Source: Exophiala sp. HKRS030 (lineage: Eukaryota; Ascomycota; Eurotiomycetes; Chaetothyriales; Herpotrichiellaceae). Taken from it: a DNA stretch of 64,000 nucleotides. A model generated the notes under the pieces. It did not search any database and had not been told where the DNA came from. It saw only the letters and a list, made by a program, of their open reading frames with translations. Of this stretch, positions 33,763 through 43,972 are shown in pieces. The stretch lies in contig JAHWDD010000033.1 of assembly GCA_023897205.1 (NCBI GenBank), positions 372,001 to 436,000 on the forward strand. The letters are read 5' to 3'. The translations under genes and the position numbers were made by a program. Within the stretch, counting starts at the first letter, position 1, and each line of letters starts with the position of its first letter.

Positions 33763-34592
33763 TCAAGCCGTCTTTTCCCAGGCTGCCCAGGTGCCTAGCA
33801 AACTGCTTGTCGTTCCTGCGAGACCGATGATGCCTTCGTCGAAGTTGGCATAGCCCAAGGCTGTGCTTGGGACTGTCAGATCACAAAGATCGGAGAGTAA
33901 TTGAATATTGACGACCTGGCGTTGTCTGCAGCTTATGTCAGATTCCAATGAACAACCAAGGATGTTGGCGAGAGAGAACTTACCTGGCAATAGTCAGCTT
34001 GTTAACCTTGGCCTCCGCGTCCTTCTCGTCAACCGCGATGGATCGTTGTCTCAATTTGTAGTTGTTGTATATTCCAGCCAGGGCACTGGCAGTCAATCCA
34101 GAAAACCAGAAGCGATAAGCTGTAGCTTGTAGAGTCTTTGCGCGTGGGTCCTTCTTCGCACCAATGGCGTCCAGGACTGTCAAAGAGTCGAAAAACAAGT
34201 ATCCAGCGTAGCCAATTTGCCTAAGGATTTGTAAATATTGGCTGACTTTATCGCCATTTCCCGACTTTACAGCCGAGTTATAAATTTCCGAGCCCAGGCG
34301 CAAGTGCTCGACAAATTTGCCCACACGCAGGATTTTTCTGGTGAGACCGAATTGAGTCTTGATGGTCGTCCATGGTTGAATGGAGCTTGTGGGATTATTG
34401 GTTCGGTAGAGGTACCACGCGTAGAATCTGGCAAAGTACTGGATAGTCCGTAACACCTTGTCGCGGCCAACTAGGTTGCATTCTTGTTAGTATCCCGATG
34501 TCAAGGAGCCTCTGAACGCTCGTACCTGTAGTCGCAACAAATCTGAGATAGTGGGTCACCACAGGATGATAAACTAATGCGTCGGCGACCAT
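33763..34592 (-). CDS. pex11: Peroxisomal membrane elongation protein Pex11
   Basis: Peroxin that curves and elongates the peroxisome membrane before division. Exons 34592-34526, 34470-33984 and 33925-33763 (introns 55 and 58 nt), 238 residues, the usual length. Family blocks: VVTHYLRFVATTVGRDKVLR and TIQYFARFYAWYLYR at the N-terminal amphipathic helix, KILRVGKFVEHLRLG, GYAGYLFFDSLTVLDAIG, and the C-terminal LCDLTVPSTALGYANFDEG followed by GIIGLAGTTSSLLGTW and WEKTA. The exon-3 acceptor (GCAG at 33926) gives ARQRQVVNIQ in frame. Divergent from a 4CL-like ligase. A CCTCGG core lies at 34992-34997, 400 bp upstream; PEX genes are known FarA/FarB targets in Aspergillus, but here that is inference. 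Confidence 0.95.
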
Positions 34593-35922
34593 GATTGTGG
34601 ATGTGAGAGCGAACACAAGACCTGCGCAAGGGAGACGGAATTCGAGGGATTGATTGATAAAGAGAAGTGACTGGGTGAGAACAACAGCCGCAGAAGTGAG
34701 AGGCCTAATTGTCGAAGCGCTACCGAAGCCGTTTATTGTAATCAGTTGAACACGAGAGAAGGAGATGATATTGAAGGATGAACGCCGATGAGAGTGAAAT
34801 GATGGCAGGTTGTTCGGTGCCAAGTTGGGTGAAATGAGAGGTCGACGTACTGTGCTGCCTTATTGCGAGGAATTGCACCTGCCAAATGAACCTTCTGCCA
34901 TCTGCCAACTGCCAACTGCCAACTGCCAACCGCCAACCGCCATTTCATGCTCCTTCCGCTAGTCAAATGTCGTCCTACGCCCGAACCTGAGCCTCGGTCC
35001 AAACACGCTGTCTGAATCACACAGTACACGTGACAGTCCTACCTACCTACCCCCTCGTGGCCTCTACATAGGTACATATTAAGATCCAGCGATGATCCTC
35101 GAAAGAAACGGTAAACATTACTTTGAAGATTACTAGGATTGCATATTCTAAACAGTGGTGGCACAGTGGAGTTCGAGTCGAGACAGAGCCTCGAGAGAAT
35201 GCATACAGTGTAAGATAGCGGAAAAGGCCAAAGACCCAAATTGTCGATCTCGAATGCATTCTTAGATTTTTGCATGATCGATTGCTTGTGAAATTCAGTG
35301 GATTGTATTCATTGCGAATGACATTCCATATATGCTTTCAATCAGCATCGTCAACTTCGACGCAGTTTCATTCTCCGGAATCAAATTGTCTGAAAATTAG
35401 TGGCCATACCTTAACAGCCAACCATAGCGATTGTACCAATGCCATTACTACCGAGTATACTAAAATACTCTAGCCTCCATGAGGCGAATCCCCCGGGATG
35501 AGAGTCTCAGTCTCGGAAATCTCGAGGCCGGAAATATGCTGACCGCCCTCGGCCCGGTGAAGGGCTCACTGCTCAGTCTTCAACTCAGAAATGGGGCTTG
35601 GGTTTGCATGCGGAGAAGATGGAACTGGCTCCGACATCGAATCAGAGCATCCGTGAGCACTTCATCAGTCACCATGGTACGGATTTCTTAGATACATATA
35701 CTGGCAGGATCTAGATTGACTTATCAGTTGAATGTGTATATGGCCAACATCATTTCTTTCTTACACCTTAGATATCAGCTACCGCGACCTTTGCCGACTC
35801 CACATTCGGTCTCTAAGCCAGAGTAGTTCCGTTCGTCCGCCTCATTCTTTCGCTCTTGTTCGGCTCAAGTTGATTTCTTTGGATATTGCTGCAAGTCTCA
35901 ATTCATGTAGAGATAGTCCAGG
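34593..35922. promoter_or_regulatory. Divergent upstream region, pex11 / 4CL-like ligase
   Basis: 1.33 kb between divergent start codons. CCTCGG cores at 34992-34997 and 35547-35552. A heptamer minisatellite (unit CCAACTG and variants) covers 34895-34942. No gene seen in it. Confidence 0.5.
34895..34942. repeat. Heptamer minisatellite (CTGCCAA/CCGCCAA)
   Basis: Seven head-to-tail copies of a 7-bp unit: CTGCCAT, three CTGCCAA, then CCGCCAA variants. About 300 bp upstream of the pex11 ATG. Confidence 0.85.
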
Positions 35923-37667
35923 ATGGCAACCAAATCACCGTTTCCGGACATCAACATCCCCAATGTTGACCTTTGGGGTTTGATGTTTGACTCGCCCCGA
36001 GAATTCTCCGACTCACAAGGTGAGCACAGCTTGTGGTCCGCCACACGAGGATGTACTAACTCAATAATCAGTCATCTATCGTGCCGTCGACTCGGATCGC
36101 AAGTATACTTGGCTGGACGTCAAGGAAGCAGCTTCAGCGTTTGGCGCTGGACTTCGAAATTTATGGGACTGGGGTAAAAATGATGTGCTCAACATCTATG
36201 CTCCTAATGATGTCGACTTTGGTCCGATTGTTTATGGAGTCTTTTATGCTGGTGGCATCGTGTCGCCGGCAAATCCAGGTTACTCAGCAGACGAACTGGC
36301 TTTCCAGCTGAAGAATTCAGGTTCAAAAGCTATCGTGACCACCGTGGATTTTTTACCAACCGCGCTCAAGGCGGCGCAAAAAGCCGACATTCCCCAGGAC
36401 CGTGTCATTTTGCTAGGCTCAAAACGAGATCCAGACAATCGAGCAAAGCATTGGACCAATATTCGGAAAACTTCTGGTGCCGTTCGCTATCGGCGCAGGA
36501 AAGCAAATCCTGACAAAGATCTCGCTTTCTTGGTATACAGCTCGGGCACAACGGGACTTCCCAAAGGTGTCATGCTAAGTCATCGCAATGTCATAGCTGA
36601 CATTTTGATGATTCAAGGAGCCGTGGGTAATTGGTACTCCTCAGGCAAAGACAAGATCCTAGGTGTTTTGCCCTTTTTTCACATTTATGGACTCACAGGT
36701 CTCGTGCACCAACCACTTCACCGAGGAATCGAGCTAGTGGTCATGCCCGCCTTTAATCTGGAGGTCTTCCTCCGAGCCATCCAAGAACACAAGATCACCT
36801 TTGTCTATGTCGCTCCTCCCGTGATTGTTCGACTGGCTCGCGATAGTTTGGTGGACAAATATGACTTGAGTAGTCTCAAGATGATTACGAGTGGAGCGGC
36901 ACCATTGACACAGGAGCTGGTTGATTCAGTGCATCAACGACTGAAACTGAGAATCAACCAAGCTTATGGATTAAGTGAAACAAGTCCTATGACGCATACC
37001 CAGGTAAGCGGGAGGTCCAAAGAAGATATCCAAGTACTTACTATTAATACAGCCCTGGGATGAATGGTACTCCTCAGTAGGTAGTGTTGGAAAGTTGTTC
37101 CCTAACATGTTGGCCAAATACATTTCTGCAGATGGCACAGAGCTCGGACCAGGTGAAGCAGGAGAATTATGGCTATCAGGTCCAAATGTCTTCAAGGGCT
37201 ATTGGAAGAACGAAGAGGCTACCAAGGAGGCTCTCACTGCCGATGGATATTTCAAGACCGGCGATGTTGGCTACCAGGACAAGAACCACAACTTCTACAT
37301 CACTGATAGAGTCAAGGAATTAATCAAGTACAAAGGATTTCAAGTACCACCAGCCGAATTGGAAGGGAAGCTGATGGATCATCCCGATGTCAATGATGTG
37401 GCAGTCATCGGTGTGTATGATGATGATCAGCACACAGAGGTCCCTCGGGCATATGTGGTCGCAGCGAATGGAAAGAACAGCAAGAAGGACGCAGAGGCGA
37501 TTGTGAATTGGCTAGCATCAAAAGTGGCCAGTCATAAGAGACTAAGGGGAGGCGTGGTCTTCATTGATGAAATCCCAAAAAGTGCTGCAGGTAAGATTCT
37601 GAGGCGAGTGCTAAAGGAGAAGGCAAAACAGGACGATTCCCAGAAAGGAGGAAAGCCGAAGCTCTGA
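35923..37667 (+). CDS. 4-coumarate-CoA-ligase-like AMP-binding enzyme
   Basis: Acyl-adenylating CoA ligase of the 4CL/luciferase-like group; fungal members activate medium-chain, aromatic or jasmonate-like acids in peroxisomes. Exons 35923-36019, 36072-37003 and 37053-37667 (introns 52 and 49 nt), 547 residues, typical length. Motifs: LVYSSGTTGLPKGVMLSHRN, PFFHIYGLTGLVHQP, QAYGLSETSPMTHTQ, GYFKTGDVGYQDKNHNFYI, DRVKELIKYKGFQVPPAELE and the catalytic-Lys PKSAAGKILRRVL. The C-terminus GGKPKL resembles but does not match PTS1 (Pro at the third-last place). It shares its upstream region with PEX11, which supports a peroxisomal role. It is the second 4CL-type ligase of the window and far more compact in introns (two versus eight) than the one at 22.2 kb, so the two are not recent duplicates. 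Confidence 0.92.
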
Positions 37668-38834
37668 TCAAACAGGTACATTTGGAAGAGGCTAAGATCG
37701 ATTTGATATCTATACGGTATTGAGAGTACCCACACTGTAAGAATCAAACGAGTACAATTGTCCTTGAGCTCGTCGTCTCGGGGTCTCCGACGGTTACACG
37801 GATTGAATCGCAACACTGTAATTGGTGTACAGGACATTAATCGTTCAAACGTTGCAATCTTAAAGCTGTTATCTATCGCTAAATCTGTGCGTACCTGAAA
37901 TGGCTTCAATATTTCGCAATAACTGATACGATCTATTGCCACAGCTACTAGAAAACACAAAGTCGCAATATGTACTCCGTATGTAGAGATCGAGATGTCC
38001 GACTAGCCCCAGAGATCAAGCTTGAACAAAGTTGAAGACCAAGCTTTGCCCAGAAGATTGAATCAAGCCTCAGGCGGCTGGGCATGGAGGTCGGACATTG
38101 AAGCGAGCCTCCAGTCCCACACAAATTACGTAGACCCAGGAATCCTTCCAGTGACATTGAGCTTTTTCCTCAAACGTTTGGCCGACAATCGGAACCAATG
38201 TTTTAACAAGACGCTACACACGTGGGAGATGATAAGATTGTATACCTGAATCTCGACCTTTGGATGCCACGCGTCCTCAAGTCTAGTGTTAAAGGGACAC
38301 TCGACTAGGTGCTTGACGATATCACTTCGCCTCTGAACCTCCCGGCTAATGGTGATACTCATATCACAGCGTTGCAGTGGTGGCGGTTGGACACCGGAGA
38401 TCCAGCCACTCACGTCAAGATGATCGAGCCCAAAAGCAGGAAAGCGTATCACAAGCTCTGGAGGATCGACATGCATAACTGATGCTTGACAATTCGACCA
38501 TGGATGCCGTACAGCCGTACAGCCGTCTACCCTGTACATGTCCTACGCCTTTACCACCTTCTTCGTTCAGCTTTCAGCAAATGGTTGCAATCCATCATAC
38601 CTGCCTACATGACATCTATCGGAGACCCCACATGATAGGAATGGTGCAGATTGAAAATGGCAATTTCCATTTGTCTGCTTGGACTTCCCTCTTCCGGCCG
38701 ATCTCGTGGCACACCTTCAACCTCACCACTTAGTCGGCAACGAGTCTCTTTCCTATATCTATTCTCGTTCTCGGCGTTGATCTACCTCAGGTCTCATTCC
38801 AGCAGCAGAGCCTGATTTTCCCGATTGCTTCAAA
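37668..38834. other. Intergenic, 4CL-like 3' end and transporter promoter
   Basis: 1.17 kb. TACTCCGTA at 37973-37981. The promoter of the Git1-like transporter should lie at its right end. A 137-codon minus frame at 38126-38539 is not recognised. Confidence 0.4.
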
Positions 38835-40384
38835 ATGGCTTTGGCCCTGAGAAAGGCATCGACGAGACCTACGTGTCCGACAATTCAGACCGCAACCGCC
38901 AACAGTCAGTCCATCTCGCTCCTCTCGATGCTACTCCCAAGACTCGATGGGAACGAAGCTGGCCGGTCATCGCTTGTGGAGCAGGTCTCTTCTCTGATGG
39001 CTACCTCAACGGTGTCATTGGAAGTGTCAATACCATGCTCAAGATCATCTACAAAGATGAATACGTCAAATCCCATGCACAGAACAACGTCTCCTCGATC
39101 GCCTTCGCTGGAACCGTCGTCGGGCAACTAGGTTTTGGGTATCTCTCTGATCACTGGTCGCGAAGACACTCTCTACTGATCTCCACCATTATACTAATCA
39201 TCTTCTCTGCCCTTGGAGCTGGTTCTTATGGAGCAGGAGGTAGCATCCAAGGTCTTTTCGCCGCCTTGACGGCTTTCCGCTTCCTGCTAGGCGTTGGGAT
39301 AGGCGGAGAATACCCTGCTGGATCTGTCGGTGCAGCTGAGAGCACCGGTGAACTTAAACACGGCCACCGCAATCGATGGTTCATAGCATTCACCAACCTC
39401 GCCATCGACCTAGGATTCGTCGTGGCTGCAATTGTGCCTATGATTCTGGTATTGATCTTCTCTGAGAATCATCTGAGAGCTGCATGGAGAGTTTCTCTCG
39501 GTCTTGGAATCATTCCACCGCTATCACTTCTCTATCTCCGGATCAAACTTCGAGAACCTGAACAATATCACCGCAACAAAATGAACCACTACCCATACTG
39601 GTTGATCCTCAAGTTTTACTGGTGGCGCCTGGTCGTCGTGTCTCTTATCTGGTTCATCTACGACTTCTCGGCTTATTCCTTTGGCATTTACTCCTCCAGT
39701 TGGCTTGCCTTCCTCCTTCCATCTGATGCGCCCCTGTGGAAAACCTTTGGTTGGAACACAGTCATCAACTTGTTCTATGTTCCTGGTGCGATCATTGGGG
39801 CTTTCCTTTCTGACTATATTGGCCCCAAGTATTGCTTGATTCTAGGTGTATGGCTACAAGGGATTGTAGGGTTTATTATGACCGCAATCTACCGCCACCT
39901 TGATCAACCGTCTCAGGTCGGTGGCTTTGTCGTCATGTATGGTATCTTCCTCGCATTGGGTGAAGTTGGACCAGGTGACAATATTGGTCTTGTCGCATCA
40001 AAGACCTCGGCAACCTCAATTCGTGGCCAATACTATGGCATTGCGTGAGTGGACCGTATCCCTCCTTGACTTATGATCTCAATGCTGACGTTTCGCAGTG
40101 CCGCCATGGGAAAAATCGGTGCTTTTGTCGGGAATTATGTCTTTCCTCAGATAATCAAAGCTGCGGGTGATGATGTGATCAAGCAAGGCCAATATCCATT
40201 TTACGTCTCGAGCGCCCTCTGCATCTTCAGCGGATTTATTGCTCTATTCTTCCTCCCCAAGATTGGTCAGGACACGATCACAGAAGAAGATGAGAGATTC
40301 AAGGAATATCTTGGTCGACATGGCTATGACTTGTCTACGTTGGGAACCAAACAATTCCAATTGGAGAAGGAGGTAGTCGGATGA
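38835..40384 (+). CDS. Git1-like glycerophosphodiester/phosphate MFS transporter, apparent frame shift near the start
   Basis: Plasma-membrane H+ symporter of the MFS phosphate group (Pho84/Git1); the closest match by memory is yeast Git1, which imports glycerophosphoinositol and glycerophosphocholine. Exons 38835-40044 and 40099-40384 (54-nt intron, joining GQYYGIA to AAMGKIGAF). Key blocks: VIACGAGLFSDGYLNGVIGS in TM1, QLGFGYLSDHWSRRHSLL (MFS loop 2-3 motif), GVGIGGEYPAGSVGAAES in TM4, then ELKHGHRNRWFI, IWFIYDFSAYSFGIYSS, and LGEVGPGDNIGLVASKT. Twelve membrane segments fit. The only suitable ATG (38835) is out of frame with the body; one extra base in the CCC run at 38845-38847 joins them, giving 498 residues. 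An unannotated upstream exon is the alternative. Confidence 0.9.
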
Positions 40385-40746
40385 GGTATCAGTTGAAGGG
40401 TTCGGGGTCGTAAGTGGAAAAGACTCGAGAATGCGTAGAGTCAGTGGGGAACACAACCACCGTTGAGCTGTCTGTATGCATGTAACGTAACTGGCCTTCA
40501 TGTTTGACATTCAACTTCTCTAACGATCAAGATATTCCATCTCGTTTTCCTTTCACATTGATAGTACCAATCCCATCTTTCTTAAAAGTCCTTACTAGCA
40601 ACCTCAGTCCATCCTATTATAGTTCTGAGCTTAGCTAAGAATATGGTGGAATATGTAATGATGCAGAGGTCAAGTTCATAGAGGTCGAGCACCAAAAGCA
40701 TTATTATTATATACTAAAGTAGGTGAATTATACCCAACAATTAAGG
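40385..40746. other. Transporter 3' region up to the tRNA
   Basis: 362 bp, 3' UTR of the transporter and AT-rich spacer. Nothing else seen. Confidence 0.35.
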
Positions 40747-40842
40747 TCCCCGATGGTGTAACGGTTAACATCGCTGGTTTTCAATAAAACCTTAAGTGGA
40801 ATATTCCACCCAGCAGCCCGGGTTCGACTCCCGGTCGAGGAA
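40747..40842 (+). tRNA. tRNA-Glu(UUC) with a 25-nt intron
   Basis: Acceptor 5' strand TCCCCGA pairs with TCGAGGA near the 3' end (discriminator A at 40842). The D-arm consensus TGGTGTAACGG, the anticodon loop TTTTCA with anticodon TTC, and a T-arm CCGGG-TTCGACT-CCCGG are all present. The intron (about 40784-40808) sits at the standard place, one base after the anticodon, and the stem GCTGG/CCAGC closes after its removal. One acceptor mismatch, C4-A69, is unusual. The identity fits fungal tRNA-Glu well. Confidence 0.88.
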
Positions 40843-41242
40843 ATCAGATTTTCTTTTTTGCTTTTTGAACACTGTCTTTTTGCTCTGGGCGGGTGAATGG
40901 CTTTTGGTTTCCGGTGAGCTAGACTTTTTGCTTTTCAGATATGATCAAGTTTCTTAGACGAATAGTACAAGACTAGGAGCACGAGTTTAGATGTTGAGAA
41001 ACAAAGACAGGAAGTCGCGCTTAGTCCCTGATACTTAGAATCTTGGCATCATTAGGTCAGCGAAGCAAGGAATAGGCAGGCTGGCAACTACTGCGTGTCC
41101 ATCGCAGGCTAACTGTATTTACAATTGTGACTTTCTACCCCAGCATCAACCCGAATCAATCTTCTTCCATCAAGCAATCCAACTCTTGCTCTCAACCTGA
41201 ACCTCCTTTCTTCCCATCTACCCAGCCTCTCTCTACAGCATC
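40843..41242. other. tRNA 3' flank and rpn7 promoter
   Basis: 400 bp. Starts with a T run (TTTTCTTTTTTG, 40850-40861) that fits an RNA polymerase III terminator for the tRNA; the rest should hold the rpn7 promoter. Confidence 0.45.
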
Positions 41243-42738
41243 ATGGGTTCAGATCCGCAGTTTGCGAAATACCCAGACCTCAAACTTGCACAACATATCT
41301 TCTCTTTGACAGCGTCACCTGGAACCTCCCAGCCAACATCTCTAAACTACCTCCAAAATGCCATCAAACAGCACAAGATGGCGCCGTTATATCGGCATCT
41401 CGCTCATCCCACTGAAGGCGTCCTAAACACCATTGGCGAAAGCACAGCGCAATCTGCAAACATTCCCAAACCTGCAACTCGAAGAGCCTCCTTAGTGTCA
41501 AGTAATCTTCTACCTCCAAAACGAATCGTACCGTCTGGAGTTCTACCTTGGGACGAGAGTCTTTACGAAGAGTTGAAGGCAGACAATGACAAGGAATTGG
41601 AAGGCTTCCAAAAGGAAGAAGAAGAGGCTGCAGAGAAAGCTGGCGAGACCGAAGTTCAAGCGGCTCGGAGTAAGCGTGCAGATTTCTGGGCTCGCGTCGG
41701 AGACAAGGTGTGTACTTCAATCATGGCACACAACGCCATCAACTAACATCTGCCTAGGATAAAGCCATCGCCGAGTACGAAAACGTTTTTGAGAAAACCG
41801 GCCCCTTGGGAACCAAGATCGATCTTGTCCTTGCCATCATCCGAATAGGTCTATTCTTTAACGACAAGGTATTTGTGAAGAAGCAAGTAGAACGGGCCAA
41901 TATCTTGGTGGAGAGTGGTGGTGATTGGGACAGAAGGAATCGATTAAAGGCATACAAAGGTCTTCACCTTCTCACCCTTCGCTCTTATAATCTAGCGGCG
42001 CCTCTTCTTCTCGACAGTCTCTCCACCTTTACCAGCTATGAACTCTGCAGTTACTCGGCCCTCGTTACATACGCAGTCCTTGCAGGCTCATTGTCATTGA
42101 AGCGTGTGGACTTCAAAGCAAAGGTTGTGGACGCACCAGAGATCAAGGCCATCCTTGGGGATGGAGAAGAGAAGGCCCCAGGTGCCGATGAAGAAATGAA
42201 GGATGTCTCCGCATCCACCGCAGAGCGTGCTACTGGGTTAGTCAATCTGAATACCTTGGGTTCAGGATCCGCCACAGAGGCCCAGAATGAAGCACCGGTG
42301 GATATGTCGTCGTTGGCCGGACTAGTCACCAGTCTTTACGGTGGAAATTACCGAAAATTCTTCCTGTCCCTCGCTGCTGTTGAGGAGACATTCCTGACGC
42401 AAGACCGATACCTCTACGAACATCGGGCATGGTTCGTGCGAGAGATGCGTCTTCGAGCCTATCAACAACTGCTTCAGTCGTACCGCGTGGTTGGACTGGC
42501 CACAATGGCTTCGGCATTTGGTGTGAGTGTCGACTTCTTGGACAAGGATTTGGCCAAATTCATTGCTGGCGGACGAGTCAGTTGCACAATTGATCGAGTT
42601 CAAGGAGTCATAGAGACGACAAGACCAGATGACAAGAACAAGCAGTATGCGGATGTAGTGAAGCAAGGCGATGCTCTCATCACGAAGTTGCAGAAGTATG
42701 GACAGGCTGTAAGATTACGGGGAAGCGAGCGGGCTTGA
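41243..42738 (+). CDS. rpn7: 26S proteasome regulatory subunit Rpn7 (PSMD6)
   Basis: PCI-domain subunit of the 19S lid, a scaffold for lid assembly and deubiquitination. Exons 41243-41707 and 41758-42738 (50-nt intron), 481 residues. N-terminal PDLKLAQHIFSL and MAPLYRHL are followed by a charged coiled region (DKELEGFQKEEEEAAEK), then the TPR-like domain: AIAEYENVFEKTGPLGTKID, LVLAIIRIGLFFNDKVFV and GDWDRRNRLKAYKGLHLL. After it come FTSYELCSYSALVTYAVL and the PCI part, SLYGGNYRKFFLSLAAVE to LAKFIAGGRVSCTIDRVQG. An insert of about 45 residues (EKAPGADEEMKDVSAS to NEAPVDMSSLAGL) between the two domains is a fungal feature I have seen in such proteins. Start ATG is preceded by CATC and is the first in frame. 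Confidence 0.95.
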
Positions 42739-43972
42739 GCATTATAGATGTTCTCGGATAATTCCAGATAGAGCACACTTGAATTAGAAGTCCTGACATG
42801 TGTCTACTGATGAGTCAGGATGCTTGAGAAGGCCTGATTGGCAACATTGCGATTCAATTGCGAGCGTCATCCATACAAAGCAGGGCCAAGCACTTGAAAA
42901 AGCACATGCCCGAGCAAGATAGATGGCCAACGACAAACCAAGCACCATCGCCATACGAGCTTTGATGGTGATTTTTCCTCGCATTCTCTCAAACTCTTCC
43001 ATTGTTGTCTTCCAACTTACTACTCATTTGTGGAATCGATATCAAGATCGCAAATTCCTGAATAACCTTCCAAGAGTGACATTTCCATACCGTGTAGAAT
43101 GTCATCCGATTGACTATTTGCTCAGTGCATTTGACCCTGCAGATGAAATGATAACGAAAAGAAGCATTGTCTTAGGGGCAACCCCCACATATTGGGCAAA
43201 AGGAGCCCGGGCCCCCTTGTTTGCCGATAAGATAAACGAGCCGAGCTGTGGAAGCACGAGCGACTGGGGAATCAAAACAGAAGCTTCCAAGATAATAATC
43301 TTGACGTCGATTGACTCACTTGATGATTGCTTTACTACTTATCTCCTACGAGCAGTTATCTCCAAACGCACCGCACGCCACCTTCACCCTGCGAGCGATA
43401 GTGACCAGTACCAGTCCTTGGTCCACTCTCCATTGGCATCATTCACTCCACCGGTTGTATCCGCTTTTTCGTGCTCCGAGAACGCTTCGTGTGTCTTGCA
43501 GATTCGCAGACTCATAGACTCGCAGAGTACCTCGAGACCGTCGCACCTGTGACCGAGATCTTCCCCAAATTGCCCCACCATCTTTGGAGTTTCAGAGATG
43601 CACTCTATACATGCCTCTTCTTTGCTTCAAAAGGCCCAACATTTCTCTCTAGAGTTGACTAGTGTTTATAAGACATTATCTACTACGACTCAAGGGGTTG
43701 GTTGCTTGCTTCGAACAAGTCACACTCGAGGTAAGTCACCGCAGCCCAAGCCGAAACACCTCTTTCCTTATTCTGTGGTCTGAGGGTATCAAGTGATGAC
43801 TCCTCGACCTATCACTCAACTGCTTTTCTTTTTGCTCCCGACTTTTTTTCTGCCAACTCCTTTCCTCCAGACCGCTTGAATTGTTGGTGTGACTTAAAAA
43901 CTGACTTCTATCCATCTAGTTTCTTGCTCTCCTCTTTCTACAAGAATTCATATCTCTTCCTACCGTCGCAAT
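42739..43972. promoter_or_regulatory. Intergenic, upstream of alanine aminotransferase
   Basis: 1.23 kb. Pyrimidine-rich (CT) stretches at 43800-43970 just before the aminotransferase ATG look like a typical fungal 5' leader. An open frame of 209 codons (42923-43552) has no recognised domain. Confidence 0.4.

Noticed and set aside
38126..38539. 137-codon minus-strand frame between the 4CL-like gene and the transporter
   Set aside because: No recognisable motif and no splice structure; kept only as an intergenic note.
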